Of a stretch of 64,000 nucleotides of DNA, positions 40,119 to 48,980 are shown one piece after another. Position 1 is the stretch's first letter. Each line of letters starts with the position of its first letter. Source of the stretch: RBC038 sp041390625. Lineage in GTDB: Bacteria > Chloroflexota > Dehalococcoidia > UBA2979. The stretch is from assembly GCA_041390625.1 (NCBI GenBank), contig JAWKPM010000006.1, forward strand, positions 62,001 to 126,000, read 5' to 3'. Under the pieces are notes generated by a model, which was not told where the DNA came from, ran no database searches, and saw only the letters and a program-made list of their open reading frames with translations. A program made the translations under genes and the position numbers.

Positions 40119-41774
40119 CTAGAGGTTCAGCACCGGGCGCGGGGGCAGCGGCTGCATGGTGTAGGCCGCCGGCAGGTCGACCGTCGGCGTCATTGGCACC
40201 TCGATGAGGTGCGGGGCGTTGGACGCGAGGGCGTCGCTGAGGGCGCGCTTCAGCTCCTCGGGCGACGACGCGCGCGTGGCCGGGACGCCGAAGGACTCGG
40301 ACATCGCGACGATGTCGGGGTTCTTCAGGTCGGACGCGATGGTGTGGCCGTTGAAGCGGGTGTCCTGGATGCGGCGGACGTTGCCATAGGCGTTGTCGTT
40401 GAAGACGACGGCGACCAGCGGGATGTTGTGGCGAGCCATCGTCGACAGTTCCTGGACGTTGTAGAAGAAGCCGCCGTCGCCGTTGATCGAGACGACCTTG
40501 CGGTCGGGGTTGCCGACCTGCGCGCCGAGGGCGGTGGCGAAGCCGTAGCCGAGCGTGCCCTGGTAGCCCGAGGTCACCATCGTGCGGGGCTCGTAGACGG
40601 GGAAGCCGCCGCCGTGGGCCCAGTAGCCGACCTGCGTGCTCTCGCTGACGAGGATGCCGTCGTCCGGCAGGACCTCGCGGATCGCGAGGCCGTAGCTCGA
40701 CTGGACCGGGAGCTTTGCCATCTCGGCGGTGACCGAGGCCTTGAGGGCGTTCAGCTCGTCGGCACGGGGGGTGCGGGCACGGTTGTGGCCCGGCACGCGC
40801 TGGACGAGGTCGGCGAGGCCTCGCTTCGCGTCGCCGACGATGCCGAGGTCCGGCGTGCGGTTGCGGCCGACCTCCTCGGGGTCGATGTCGAGCTGGATGA
40901 ACTTCTGGCCGGCGGGGGCCTCGGCGGCCATGCGCGGCGGCATGACGAAGCGCGTGCCGACGGCGAGGACGACATCGGCCTCGGGGAGCAGCGCGCCGAG
41001 GGCGGAGGCGCCGGTGACGCCTCGGTGGTCGCGGTCGGAGACGGCGCCGCGGCCGTTGTTCGTCATGTAGACGGGGGCCTCGAGGATCTCGGACAGCGCG
41101 CGGAGCTCCTCCCACGCGCCGGCGGACAGGACGCCGCCGCCGGAGACGATGAGTGGGCGCTCGGCCTTGCCGAGCAGCTCGGCGGCCTGCTCGATGAGGT
41201 CGGGGTCGGCCTCGGCGCGGCTGAAGGCCTCGGGCTCGAGGAGGGTGACGTCGCCGACGCGCTCCAGCACGTCAGGCGGGATCTCGATCTCGACGGGCCG
41301 CGGGCGGCCGGTCTGCAGCTCGCGCATTGCGCGGTGGACCATCGCGGGGATCTCCTGCGGGGTCATGGCGCGCTCGACGTGCTTGCACACGGCGGAGATG
41401 GTCTCGAGCTGGTTGTTGATCTCGTGGAGGACGCCGCGGCCGAGGCCGATGAGGTCGGACTGGATCTGGCCGGAGATGGCGAAGACCGGCGAGGAGCACG
41501 CGTAGGCCGTCGAGAGGCCGGCGGCGGCGTTCAGCAAGCCGGGGCCGGGCACGACCATGAAGGTGCCGATGCGACCGGTGGTGCGGGCGAAGCCGTCCGC
41601 CATGTAGGCGCAGGCTTGCTCGTGCCTGGTGTGGAGCACGGTGATGGCGTCGCGCTCGTCGTAGAGCGCGTCGAACGCGAAGTCCATCTGGATGCCGGGC
41701 AGGCCGAAGATGGTGTCGATGCCCTCGATCTTGAGGGACTGCACGAGGGCCTGCCCGCCGGTCATCTCTGTCAT
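40119..41774 (-). CDS. ThDP-dependent enzyme, acetolactate-synthase-like
   Basis: 551 residues from ATG 41774 with AGGAGG eight bases upstream. The N-terminal PYR domain has the catalytic Glu in HTRHEQACAYMADGFARTTG, the middle domain has SGGGVLSAGAWEEL, and the C-terminal PP domain has the ThDP motif INGDGGFFYNVQEL followed by VVFNDNAYGN. The overall design matches IlvB, but no ilvN partner is adjacent and the GxxGxxN region differs, so related enzymes (benzoylformate decarboxylase-like or sulfo-/phosphonopyruvate decarboxylases) are equally possible. The repeat copy follows its stop. The Gfo/Idh/MocA gene further down runs the same way and may be co-transcribed. Confidence 0.85.
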   Translation of the reverse strand: MTEMTGGQALVQSLKIEGIDTIFGLPGIQMDFAFDALYDERDAITVLHTRHEQACAYMADGFARTTGRIGTFMVVPGPGLLNAAAGLSTAYACSSPVFAISGQIQSDLIGLGRGVLHEINNQLETISAVCKHVERAMTPQEIPAMVHRAMRELQTGRPRPVEIEIPPDVLERVGDVTLLEPEAFSRAEADPDLIEQAAELLGKAERPLIVSGGGVLSAGAWEELRALSEILEAPVYMTNNGRGAVSDRDHRGVTGASALGALLPEADVVLAVGTRFVMPPRMAAEAPAGQKFIQLDIDPEEVGRNRTPDLGIVGDAKRGLADLVQRVPGHNRARTPRADELNALKASVTAEMAKLPVQSSYGLAIREVLPDDGILVSESTQVGYWAHGGGFPVYEPRTMVTSGYQGTLGYGFATALGAQVGNPDRKVVSINGDGGFFYNVQELSTMARHNIPLVAVVFNDNAYGNVRRIQDTRFNGHTIASDLKNPDIVAMSESFGVPATRASSPEELKRALSDALASNAPHLIEVPMTPTVDLPAAYTMQPLPPRPVLNL

Positions 41775-41921
41775 GTCGAAGCCTCCTGGCCGCTAGCGGA
41801 GCCGCCACGGTACAGGGTTCCGTCTACCCTCGCGAGGCGGCCGAATACGGGCTGGACGCGTTATCCAATAGTGGTCCACGGGTCGTCAACAGGCTCTTCA
41901 ACGGGGCTTGTGTGCCCCGTC

Positions 41922-41927
41922 TACACT
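41922..41927 (+). promoter_or_regulatory. -10-like box, leaderless start candidate
   Basis: TACACT with seven bases (GCCCCCG) to the response-regulator ATG at 41935. TTCAAC lies 19 bases upstream as a weak -35. Confidence 0.35.
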
Positions 41928-41934
41928 GCCCCCG

Positions 41935-42633
41935 ATGCGGGTACTTCTCGTCGGTATCGACACGCAAACGGCGGCTCAAATCGAGGCGGCGCTGGGCCTC
42001 GAGATCGACGATCTCGAGTTCGAGCAGCGTGCCGCCGCGCGCCTCGAGGCGGACGATGTGCGGGCGTTCGACCCGGACGTCATCTTCGTCGACGCGCGCG
42101 CGCTCGAGGCCTGTCCCACGGTGCGTCGCGCCTCGGATCAGCCGATGCTCGTGCTGACGGGCAACGAGCCGATCGACCGTGGACGCGCGCTGCGCCTGGG
42201 GGCGACGGGCTTCGTGAGGCAGCCTTTCCTGCCGGCCGACCTGCTGACGCGCGTGCGCGCGGCGGCACGGCTGCTGGGCGAGCCGACGGGCGCCGGCGGG
42301 CAGCCTGCCTTTGAGGCAGGTCCGCTGCGGATCGACTATGCTGCTCGCTCGGTGACCGTCAGTGGCGGAGCAGTGCGGCTCTCCGCCGTCGAGTACGGCA
42401 TCCTCTACCACCTCGCGCGGCATGCCGGGCGCACGCTTTCGCATCGCACGCTCCTCTCCAAGGTGTGGGGGCGTGAGTTTGCGGATGACATCGAGTGCCT
42501 GACGGTCCAGGTGGAACAGCTGCGCGTGAAGCTGAACGATGCCGGTGCGGGTCCGCCCGGCATCACGAGTCGCCAGGGGGTGGGTTTCGCGTTGATCGCG
42601 GAACCCCTATCGTCCCCCGCCCGGCCCGCGTGA
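41935..42633 (+). CDS. OmpR-type response regulator with degenerate receiver
   Basis: 232 residues from ATG 41935. The receiver keeps the phosphoacceptor (VIFVDAR, Asp53) and the switch Thr (LVLTGNE). However, the N-terminal acidic pair reads VGID, and the invariant Lys is Arg in GFVRQPF. It may therefore be regulated in an unusual way. The C-terminal winged helix is normal: VRLSAVEYGILYHLARHAGRTLSHRTLLSKVWG, then the recognition stretch CLTVQVEQLRVKL. The next two genes, a huge disordered protein and a histidine kinase, follow with gaps of 28 and 30 bases and probably form one unit. The promoter is leaderless-like. Confidence 0.82.
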   Translation: MRVLLVGIDTQTAAQIEAALGLEIDDLEFEQRAAARLEADDVRAFDPDVIFVDARALEACPTVRRASDQPMLVLTGNEPIDRGRALRLGATGFVRQPFLPADLLTRVRAAARLLGEPTGAGGQPAFEAGPLRIDYAARSVTVSGGAVRLSAVEYGILYHLARHAGRTLSHRTLLSKVWGREFADDIECLTVQVEQLRVKLNDAGAGPPGITSRQGVGFALIAEPLSSPARPA

Positions 42634-42661
42634 CGCCGCGGGAGTGAAGGACGCGCATTCG

Positions 42662-45100
42662 ATGAATTGGGACGAGCGCGAACGAACCTCGGGCGTCGTC
42701 GCAGACTGGATTGCCTCCGGTCGGCGCCCGTACGCGGACGTGCTTCGCAACCTCGGAGAGCTGCTGGTCGCCATCGCCGAACACGATGGCGCCGAGCGCA
42801 CCTCGCCACCCCAGCGGGCGCGGGGCGATGCAGTCACGGCCGGCGGTCCAGCCCGCGCGGCCAGGGAGGGAACCATGACTGAGACGACGGAGCGGGCCAC
42901 GCGGGAGGCGTTCTTCCCTCCGCCGTTGCCATCGGCCGAGGCGCCCTCGACCGAGGACATCGCGATGATGCTCGCGGACGCGCGCGCGCGTGCGCATGAG
43001 CTGATCGACCAGTCGGTTGCCCGGGCGAAGGAGATGCTGGAGCGACGACAGCCGGCCGTCGACGAGGCGGCGACGAACGCGCAGCGTGAGGCGCAGCGCC
43101 TCGCCCTCGAGCGGCTGCGGCGATCCGTGGCCGAGATCCACTCCGACATTCGTGCGCTGCACGCGCGCCTCGATGGGATCGAGGGGCTGCTGCGACAGCG
43201 CCGCGAGCCCGACACCTCGACGAGCGCGGCGAACTCGGGCGGTACGCCGACCGCGACCGCACGCCCATCGGCCGCCGCCGCCTCGACGGCTGCGCCCTCG
43301 GCCTCGAAGGCCGCCGCACCGGCAGCGAAGTCGACGGCGCCGAGCGCCACGACCGCGCCGGCGGCCAGTACCACCGACTCGGCTGCGCCGACGGCGCGCC
43401 CGACGATGCCGGCTCGGAGTGAGTCGGAGCGCACTTCGACCTCGAACACCGCGAGCTCGACGGCCACGACCGGCTCGACCGCGACGCCGGCGCGCGACGA
43501 GCGCGCTGAGGACGCCGCCAAGCAGGAGGCGTCCTCGGACGCTGGCACGTCCTCGGCGACGGCCACGCCGGATGCGGTCGCCGCCGTGCGGGCCGAGCGG
43601 ACCGAGCGCAGCTCCGAGGAGCGCGCCGCCCTCGCGGCCGGTGCGCGGGCCTCGCTGGCCACGGCTACCGACGAGGACGACGCGAAGGCCGAGACCTCGG
43701 GTGGCGCGAAGTCCGAGGACGCGGAGCGAGCGGGCACCTCGACGGCGGCGACGGCTTCGGCGCCGACGGACGCGCGCAGCGAGGCGACTTCCGCCGCCGC
43801 CTCGACGGCCGCGACCTCGGACGCGGAGCGAACCGCCGAGCAGCACGCGGAGCCCGCGACGGCGACGCCGAGCGAGGCAGCCGCGCGGGCGACGAGCGCT
43901 GAGACGAGCGAGCCGCCCGTCGAGCAGGCGCACCGCCGGATCGAGGACGCCGTCGCCACGGCGCTCACGGCCGCGCGGAATGCCGCGATAGCCGCCGCGA
44001 AGCCGGCGCTGCCCTCGAGCCTGGCCGGCAGCGGGCGTGACCGCGAGACCTCGAACCTCGACGAGTCGACGGAGGCGCCGCCTGCCAGTTCGGCCACGAC
44101 GACCCGTACGCCGGCCTCGGTCGGGTCTGGCGCGCGCAACGAGCTGCAGAGCGCGGCGCCGGCGGAGCCTCGGACGAGCGAGGCCTCCAAGGAGCAGACG
44201 TCATCGAGCTCGACGGGTGCGACCTCGACGTCCGCCGCGAGCACCCCGAGCGCGGCTCGCAGCGAGGCGCCTGCCTCGGCGCGACCGGCCGGGCTGTGGA
44301 CGCCGCCGACGGTGGCGCCGCCAACGCCCGCTCAGCCTCGAGCGGAGGCGCCCGCTGAGGTTGCTTCGAGCGAGGCGACGCAGAAGAAGGACGAGTCCGA
44401 GGCGGCACGTGACGCCTCGAGTGAGGCAGTGGAGCGCACCGTGGCGGCCTCGGCGCTGCGTCAGGAGAGCGAGCGGCGCTCGCCGCTGACGCCCACGCCG
44501 CGGCCGTTCACGCCCGTGACGCCGCCGAGCGGGAGCGCGACGCCGACCGTCGAGCGGGTCGTCGAACCTGCCTCGCAGGGGCTGCCGCGATTCGCGACGC
44601 CGGTGCAGTCCGGTAGCGAGCGGGCCACCGAAGAGGCCGAGGCGACCTCACCTCGGACGTCGGCGCCGCCGGCCTCGTTGCGGCCGAACCCGCCGACCCT
44701 GACGCCGCCGCGCGGCCACTCGGACGCGCCGCCGGCGGAGACCTACGTCCCGGGCAAGGCCGCCGAGGCGCTCACTCGTGAGGAACCGGCCTCGGAGGCC
44801 GCGGAGAGCAGCAGCAAGTCGACTGCCTTCCCCGGTGGAGGTGCGATCGTCGTTCGCGTGTCGCCCATCTCGGGCTTCCAGGGGCTGATGCGCGTGCAGG
44901 ACGCGATTGCGAACCTGCGAGAGGTGCGCGAGGCCGCCGTCGAGGCGTACGCTCGGGGCGAGGCGCAGCTGCGCGTCGCGCTGGTCGACGAACTCGCGCC
45001 GGAGCGCCTGACCAAGGCGCTCTCGGACGGGCTCGGCCAGGACGCGAAGGTTGAGGCAGCCTCGGTCGATGAGCGCACCATGCGGGTGACGCTGGCGTAG
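42662..45100 (+). CDS. large disordered Ala/Ser/Thr/Pro-rich protein between RR and HK
   Basis: About 812 residues from ATG 42662, ten bases after AAGGA. ATG 42875, preceded by AGGGAGG, is an alternative strong start. Residues about 75-170 are helical with coiled-coil heptads (ADARARAHELIDQSVARAKEML). Residues 180-730 are low-complexity Ala/Ser/Thr/Glu/Pro tracts with no conserved domain, likely disordered. The last 85 residues form a compact beta-alpha-beta unit (IVVRVSPISGFQGLMRVQ, then LRVALVDELAPERL, then VRVTLA-like end), perhaps ferredoxin-like. The place between a response regulator and kinase suggests a scaffold or input protein, an inference only. The extremely biased composition can arise from local slippage, so the exact length could vary. 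Confidence 0.7.
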   Translation: MNWDERERTSGVVADWIASGRRPYADVLRNLGELLVAIAEHDGAERTSPPQRARGDAVTAGGPARAAREGTMTETTERATREAFFPPPLPSAEAPSTEDIAMMLADARARAHELIDQSVARAKEMLERRQPAVDEAATNAQREAQRLALERLRRSVAEIHSDIRALHARLDGIEGLLRQRREPDTSTSAANSGGTPTATARPSAAAASTAAPSASKAAAPAAKSTAPSATTAPAASTTDSAAPTARPTMPARSESERTSTSNTASSTATTGSTATPARDERAEDAAKQEASSDAGTSSATATPDAVAAVRAERTERSSEERAALAAGARASLATATDEDDAKAETSGGAKSEDAERAGTSTAATASAPTDARSEATSAAASTAATSDAERTAEQHAEPATATPSEAAARATSAETSEPPVEQAHRRIEDAVATALTAARNAAIAAAKPALPSSLAGSGRDRETSNLDESTEAPPASSATTTRTPASVGSGARNELQSAAPAEPRTSEASKEQTSSSSTGATSTSAASTPSAARSEAPASARPAGLWTPPTVAPPTPAQPRAEAPAEVASSEATQKKDESEAARDASSEAVERTVAASALRQESERRSPLTPTPRPFTPVTPPSGSATPTVERVVEPASQGLPRFATPVQSGSERATEEAEATSPRTSAPPASLRPNPPTLTPPRGHSDAPPAETYVPGKAAEALTREEPASEAAESSSKSTAFPGGGAIVVRVSPISGFQGLMRVQDAIANLREVREAAVEAYARGEAQLRVALVDELAPERLTKALSDGLGQDAKVEAASVDERTMRVTLA

Positions 45101-45130
45101 CCGCCGTCGCGGCTGGCTGGAGGACGCGGC

Positions 45131-46723
45131 ATCTTCGATCAGCTCGCGTTCGATCCAGAGGTCGGCTCGACGCTCCGACGCATCTCGGCCGCCACGCGCC
45201 GCCTGCAACTGGCGGCGCTCGTGGCGGTCGTGGCCGTCTTCGGCGCGCACCTCGCGGTGTGGTGGGCCCGCTTCGACGGATTCGACGGCACGGTCCTCGC
45301 GGTCGACACGTTGCTGGCGGTGGCGGCGCTCGTCGCGATCGCGACGCACATCGAATCGCTGGCGCGCGAGCGTCGGCGCTCGGCGATGCTGCGGCTCATG
45401 GCCTCGACGTACTCGGTGCCGCGGGGGATCAACGAGACCGCGGGCGCGGGCGTCGAGCTGCTGGTGGCGGCCGGGTTCGCGGACGCTGGTGTCGCCGCGA
45501 TCGTCCGCACCGAGGCGGGCGGCGGCGTTGCCACGGGCGACGACGCACTGGGCGACGTCGCGATGCTCAACGCCGTCGGGACGGCCGGGTTCCCAGAAGG
45601 CCTCGAGGAGCCGAGCGCCGACAGCCTGCCGATCTCCGCAGTGCACGAGTTCCGCATCGGGCGCGAGGCGACGGAGACCGATCGCTGGCTCGCGCCCCTC
45701 GGGGAGGACCTCGGACCTCGACCGTGGGTGGCGCGCATCCCGCTGCACAACGGCGAGGAGACGCTCGGCGCGCTGCTGCTGGTAGCGCGGCATCGAGGGG
45801 CGCTGCAGGACGAGGGACTGCTGCAGCTGATCGCCTCGTTGATGGGCGGCGCCCTCGACTACGCGCGGCTCTACCAGGCGGCCTACGACCAGGCGCGCGA
45901 CCTGGAGGCGCAGGATGGGCGGCGTCGCGAGTTCCTGAACGCGATCTCACACGAGCTGCGGACCCCGCTCACCTCGATCCGGGCGTTCGCGGAGCTGCTG
46001 AGCGAGCAGCGGCGGCCGACGCGGGGGCGTCGACGTCCCTCGGACGACGAGCTGCTGCAGTCGCTGGCGCGCGGGGTCGACCGGCTGAGCGAGCTCGTCG
46101 AGGACCTGCTGGGTCTCGGGCGGATGGAGGAGGTCCACGACGTCGTCGAGGTGGGCCCCGTCGAGCTTCGGGCGGTGCTTCACGACGTCGAGACGATCCT
46201 GCGGCCGGCGTTCGCGCAGGCGGAGCAGGAGCTGCACCTCGAGCTGCCCGAGGAGCCGGTGTGGGTGCGTGCCGAGACGCGGACCCTCGAGCACGTGCTG
46301 ATGAACCTGATGTCAAACGCGAACCGACACACACCCTCGGGCGGCAGCGTCGATGTGCGCGTCATCGAGGAGCCGACGGCGGTGCGTGTCGAAGTGCACG
46401 ACAGCGGGCCGGGCATCGAGGCGGCGGACCGCGACCGCATCTTCGAGCCGTTCTATCGCGTGCAGCGGCCGGGCGTGGCGCAGGTGCCGGGGGCGGGCCT
46501 CGGGCTCGCGATTGCGCGTCGGAGCGCCGAGCGCCTGCGGGGGCGGTTGTGGGTGGATGGCGAGACGGCGGCGGGGGACGGCGGGGCGCGCTTCTGCCTC
46601 GAAGTACCCGCACTGCCGGCCTCGGAAGTGCCGCTGCCGATCGAGGAGCCCGAGGTGGCGCCCGCCGAGCCGGACCCGCAGCTGCGGATGGACCTCGTCG
46701 AGGGTCGAGGCGTGGAGCGCTGA
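45131..46723 (+). CDS. membrane sensor histidine kinase
   Basis: About 530 residues if it starts at ATC 45131, seven bases after GGAGG (45119-45123). The first usual start codon, GTG 45221, lies 30 codons further in, cuts into the first membrane helix and has no SD. Two membrane helices (LAALVAVVAVFGAHLAVWW and VLAVDTLLAVAALVAI) are followed by a GAF-like sensor. The H-box is FLNAISHELRTPLTSI (His274 with the ATC start), the N-box NLMSNANRHTP, then DSGPGI and GAGLGLAIARR. The partner is most likely the response regulator at 41935. The signal sensed is not visible. Confidence 0.85.
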   Translation: MFDQLAFDPEVGSTLRRISAATRRLQLAALVAVVAVFGAHLAVWWARFDGFDGTVLAVDTLLAVAALVAIATHIESLARERRRSAMLRLMASTYSVPRGINETAGAGVELLVAAGFADAGVAAIVRTEAGGGVATGDDALGDVAMLNAVGTAGFPEGLEEPSADSLPISAVHEFRIGREATETDRWLAPLGEDLGPRPWVARIPLHNGEETLGALLLVARHRGALQDEGLLQLIASLMGGALDYARLYQAAYDQARDLEAQDGRRREFLNAISHELRTPLTSIRAFAELLSEQRRPTRGRRRPSDDELLQSLARGVDRLSELVEDLLGLGRMEEVHDVVEVGPVELRAVLHDVETILRPAFAQAEQELHLELPEEPVWVRAETRTLEHVLMNLMSNANRHTPSGGSVDVRVIEEPTAVRVEVHDSGPGIEAADRDRIFEPFYRVQRPGVAQVPGAGLGLAIARRSAERLRGRLWVDGETAAGDGGARFCLEVPALPASEVPLPIEEPEVAPAEPDPQLRMDLVEGRGVER

Positions 46724-46775
46724 GCTCACGCTGTCGCCCTCGGTAGCGGTGCTGCCGCTCCTCGGGTGTGTGCCG

Positions 46776-46781
46776 TAGCCT
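46776..46781 (+). promoter_or_regulatory. -10-like box, leaderless start candidate
   Basis: TAGCCT with six bases (GAGGCC) to the recF ATG at 46788. No SD is present. Confidence 0.35.
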
Positions 46782-46787
46782 GAGGCC

Positions 46788-47972
46788 ATGCACGTCTCTC
46801 ACCTCGAGCTCTCGAATGTGCGCTCGTTTCGACGCCTCGAGCTCCCGCTCGCGCCGGGGATTCACGTCGTCGTCGGGTCGAACGCCAGCGGGAAGACGAA
46901 CCTGCTCGAGGCGATCGCGATGCTGGCGACGACGCGCGGGGTACGCGGCGGCAGCGACGGCGAGCTGATCTCCTGGGACGCCGTTCGGGAGGACCCGCTG
47001 CCCGCGGCGCGGTTGGCGGCGCAGGTCGAATCCAACGGCGGGCGGACGAGCATCGAGATCACCGTGATCGCGCGGGCGGGCGGCCTCGCGGCGAGCGCGG
47101 ACGCGCCCACGGCCTCGAGGCGGTTTCGCGTCAACGGCGTCGCGCGGCGGGCCTCGGACCTGATCGGGCGGCTGCGCGTCGTCATGTTCTCCGCGGACGA
47201 CATCGCGATCATCGACGGATCGCCCTCGGGGCGGCGCCGTTTCCTAGACATCACGCTGTCGCAGCTCGATGGACGCTACGTGCGTGCGCTGCAGCGCTAC
47301 GGGCGCGTGGTTCAGCAGCGGAACAGCCTGCTGCGGCAGTTCCAGGGCCGGCGGCACGACCCGAACGAGCTCGAGTTCTGGGACGGCGAGCTGGCGACGG
47401 CGGGGGCCGTGATCCTCGGTGGGCGGGCGCGGCTGCTGTGCGAGCTGGGGAAAGAGGCGGCGGCGCGCCACGCGGAGCTCTCGACGGGGTCGGCGCCCCT
47501 CGAGATCGCGTATCGCCCGGCGGTGCCGGACGGCCTCGACGTGGGCCAGCCGGAGGAGGCGCTCGAGGCGGCGCTGCGCGAGGCGCTCGAGCAGGGGCGG
47601 GCGCACGATGTGCGGCGGGGAGTGACGCAGATCGGGCCGCACCGCGACGACGTCGCGTTCCTCCTCGGCGGGCACGACGCGGGCGCGTATGCCTCGAGGG
47701 GGGAGCAGCGCACGGTGGCGCTGGCGCTGCGCCTCGCCGAGGTGGCGCTGTCGACCTCGAGGACGGGCGAGCCGCCCCTGCTGCTGCTCGACGACATCCT
47801 CTCGGAGCTCGACGAGGAGCGGCGGGCGCGGGTGATCCATGCTGCGTACGACGTCGACCAGGTGCTGATTACGACCCCGGACGGCGATCGTCCGACGGCG
47901 GAGGAGCTGCCCGGCGCGCGGCGTTACCGGTTATCGGAGGGCGCGCTGCATCCCATCGAGGCGTCGACGTAG
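46788..47972 (+). CDS. recF: DNA replication and repair protein RecF
   Basis: 394 residues. The P-loop is GSNASGKT (30-37), followed by LLEAIAMLATTRGVRGG. The middle has FSADDIAIIDGSPSGRRRFLDI, a RecF marker. The C-terminal part has PHRDDVAFLLGGHDAGAYASRGEQRT, then the Walker B LLLLDDILSELD. RecF loads RecA at gaps with RecO/RecR. Here it is separated from dnaN/gyrB and follows the histidine kinase. A TAGCCT box sits six bases before the start. Confidence 0.93.
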   Translation: MHVSHLELSNVRSFRRLELPLAPGIHVVVGSNASGKTNLLEAIAMLATTRGVRGGSDGELISWDAVREDPLPAARLAAQVESNGGRTSIEITVIARAGGLAASADAPTASRRFRVNGVARRASDLIGRLRVVMFSADDIAIIDGSPSGRRRFLDITLSQLDGRYVRALQRYGRVVQQRNSLLRQFQGRRHDPNELEFWDGELATAGAVILGGRARLLCELGKEAAARHAELSTGSAPLEIAYRPAVPDGLDVGQPEEALEAALREALEQGRAHDVRRGVTQIGPHRDDVAFLLGGHDAGAYASRGEQRTVALALRLAEVALSTSRTGEPPLLLLDDILSELDEERRARVIHAAYDVDQVLITTPDGDRPTAEELPGARRYRLSEGALHPIEAST

Positions 47973-48071
47973 CCTCGTTCGGCGCAGCCGCGGCACCTTG
48001 GTACCATCGGGCTTCCTGAGCGCCCGGGCTGCCTCGGGCGCGACCGATCGAGCACGACGCAAGGAGCAGCG

Positions 48072-48980
48072 GTGCTGGACATCACCCGCATCGACCACAT
48101 CAGCATGGCCGTCAGCGACGCCGAGGCACAGGTGCAGTTCCTCGAGGGGTTGCTGGGCTTCGAGGCGACCGGGACCTGGACCGAGCAGACCGACGGGTAT
48201 CGCGGCGTGAACCTGCGGGTGCCGGGCCGGTCGGACATCAACTGGGAAGTCCTCGAGCCGTTGCGGCCGGACTCGTTCGTCCAGCGCTTCCTCGACTCGC
48301 CGATGGGGCCCGGGCTGCACCATGTCACGTTCGAGGTGCCGGACGTCGATGCGACGGTCGAGCAGCTGCGTGACGTGAACATCGAGCCGTGGGGCGACCC
48401 GCCGCCGGTGGGCGAGCACTGGCGCGAGGTCTTCATCCACCCTCGAGACGGGCACGGCTTCCTGTTTCAGTTCGCCGGCCGGCACGATCACGACGCGGAT
48501 GACGACGAGCCGGCGGCGCGTGCCCCACATGAGCCGGGACGCCCTGCCCTCGGGATCACCGCGATCAACCACCTCTCGCACTCGCATCCGGACCGCACGG
48601 CCCTCGCGTTCTGGTACGAGCGCGTGTTCGGGATGCAGGGGATCTTCGCGAGCGACGCTTCGGGCGGGCCGTTCTCGACGGCGGTGCTAGAGACGCCGAC
48701 GCAGCAGATGCGCTGGGAGGTGCTGCAGCCCTCGGGCCCCGGTTCGTTCGTCCAGCGCTTCCTCGATGAGCGCGGGCCTACGATGCACCACGTCACGTTC
48801 GAGGTGGGCGACTGGCGCCAGGCCGTCGATGCGTGCGGCGACCACGATGTGCCGATGTTCGGGGAGCGCGAGGGCGTGACCGACGGCGCGCGGTGGCGCG
48901 AGGCGTTCATCCACCCTCGACATACGGGGGGGCTGCTGATTCAGTTCTTCTGGGAAGAGCGTCCGGGGGTCTGGATCTAG
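48072..48980 (+). CDS. duplicated VOC-family protein
   Basis: 302 residues from GTG 48072, with AAGGAG six bases upstream. Two tandem VOC (glyoxalase/bleomycin-resistance/dioxygenase) modules share motifs: RIDHISMAVSD...FVQRFLD...HHVTFEV...WREVFIHPRDGHG, and AINHLSHSHPD...FVQRFLD...HHVTFEV...WREAFIHPRHTGG. The histidines and glutamates are compatible with a metal site in each half, so it is likely an internally duplicated metalloenzyme of the methylmalonyl-CoA-epimerase-like shape. The reaction is unknown. The stop shares CTAG with the converging channel gene. Confidence 0.75.
   Translation: MLDITRIDHISMAVSDAEAQVQFLEGLLGFEATGTWTEQTDGYRGVNLRVPGRSDINWEVLEPLRPDSFVQRFLDSPMGPGLHHVTFEVPDVDATVEQLRDVNIEPWGDPPPVGEHWREVFIHPRDGHGFLFQFAGRHDHDADDDEPAARAPHEPGRPALGITAINHLSHSHPDRTALAFWYERVFGMQGIFASDASGGPFSTAVLETPTQQMRWEVLQPSGPGSFVQRFLDERGPTMHHVTFEVGDWRQAVDACGDHDVPMFGEREGVTDGARWREAFIHPRHTGGLLIQFFWEERPGVWI

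Noticed and set aside
42607..44244. 545-codon open frame antisense to the disordered protein
   Set aside because: Shadow of repetitive coding sequence; the plus-strand frame has SDs and fits the operon.
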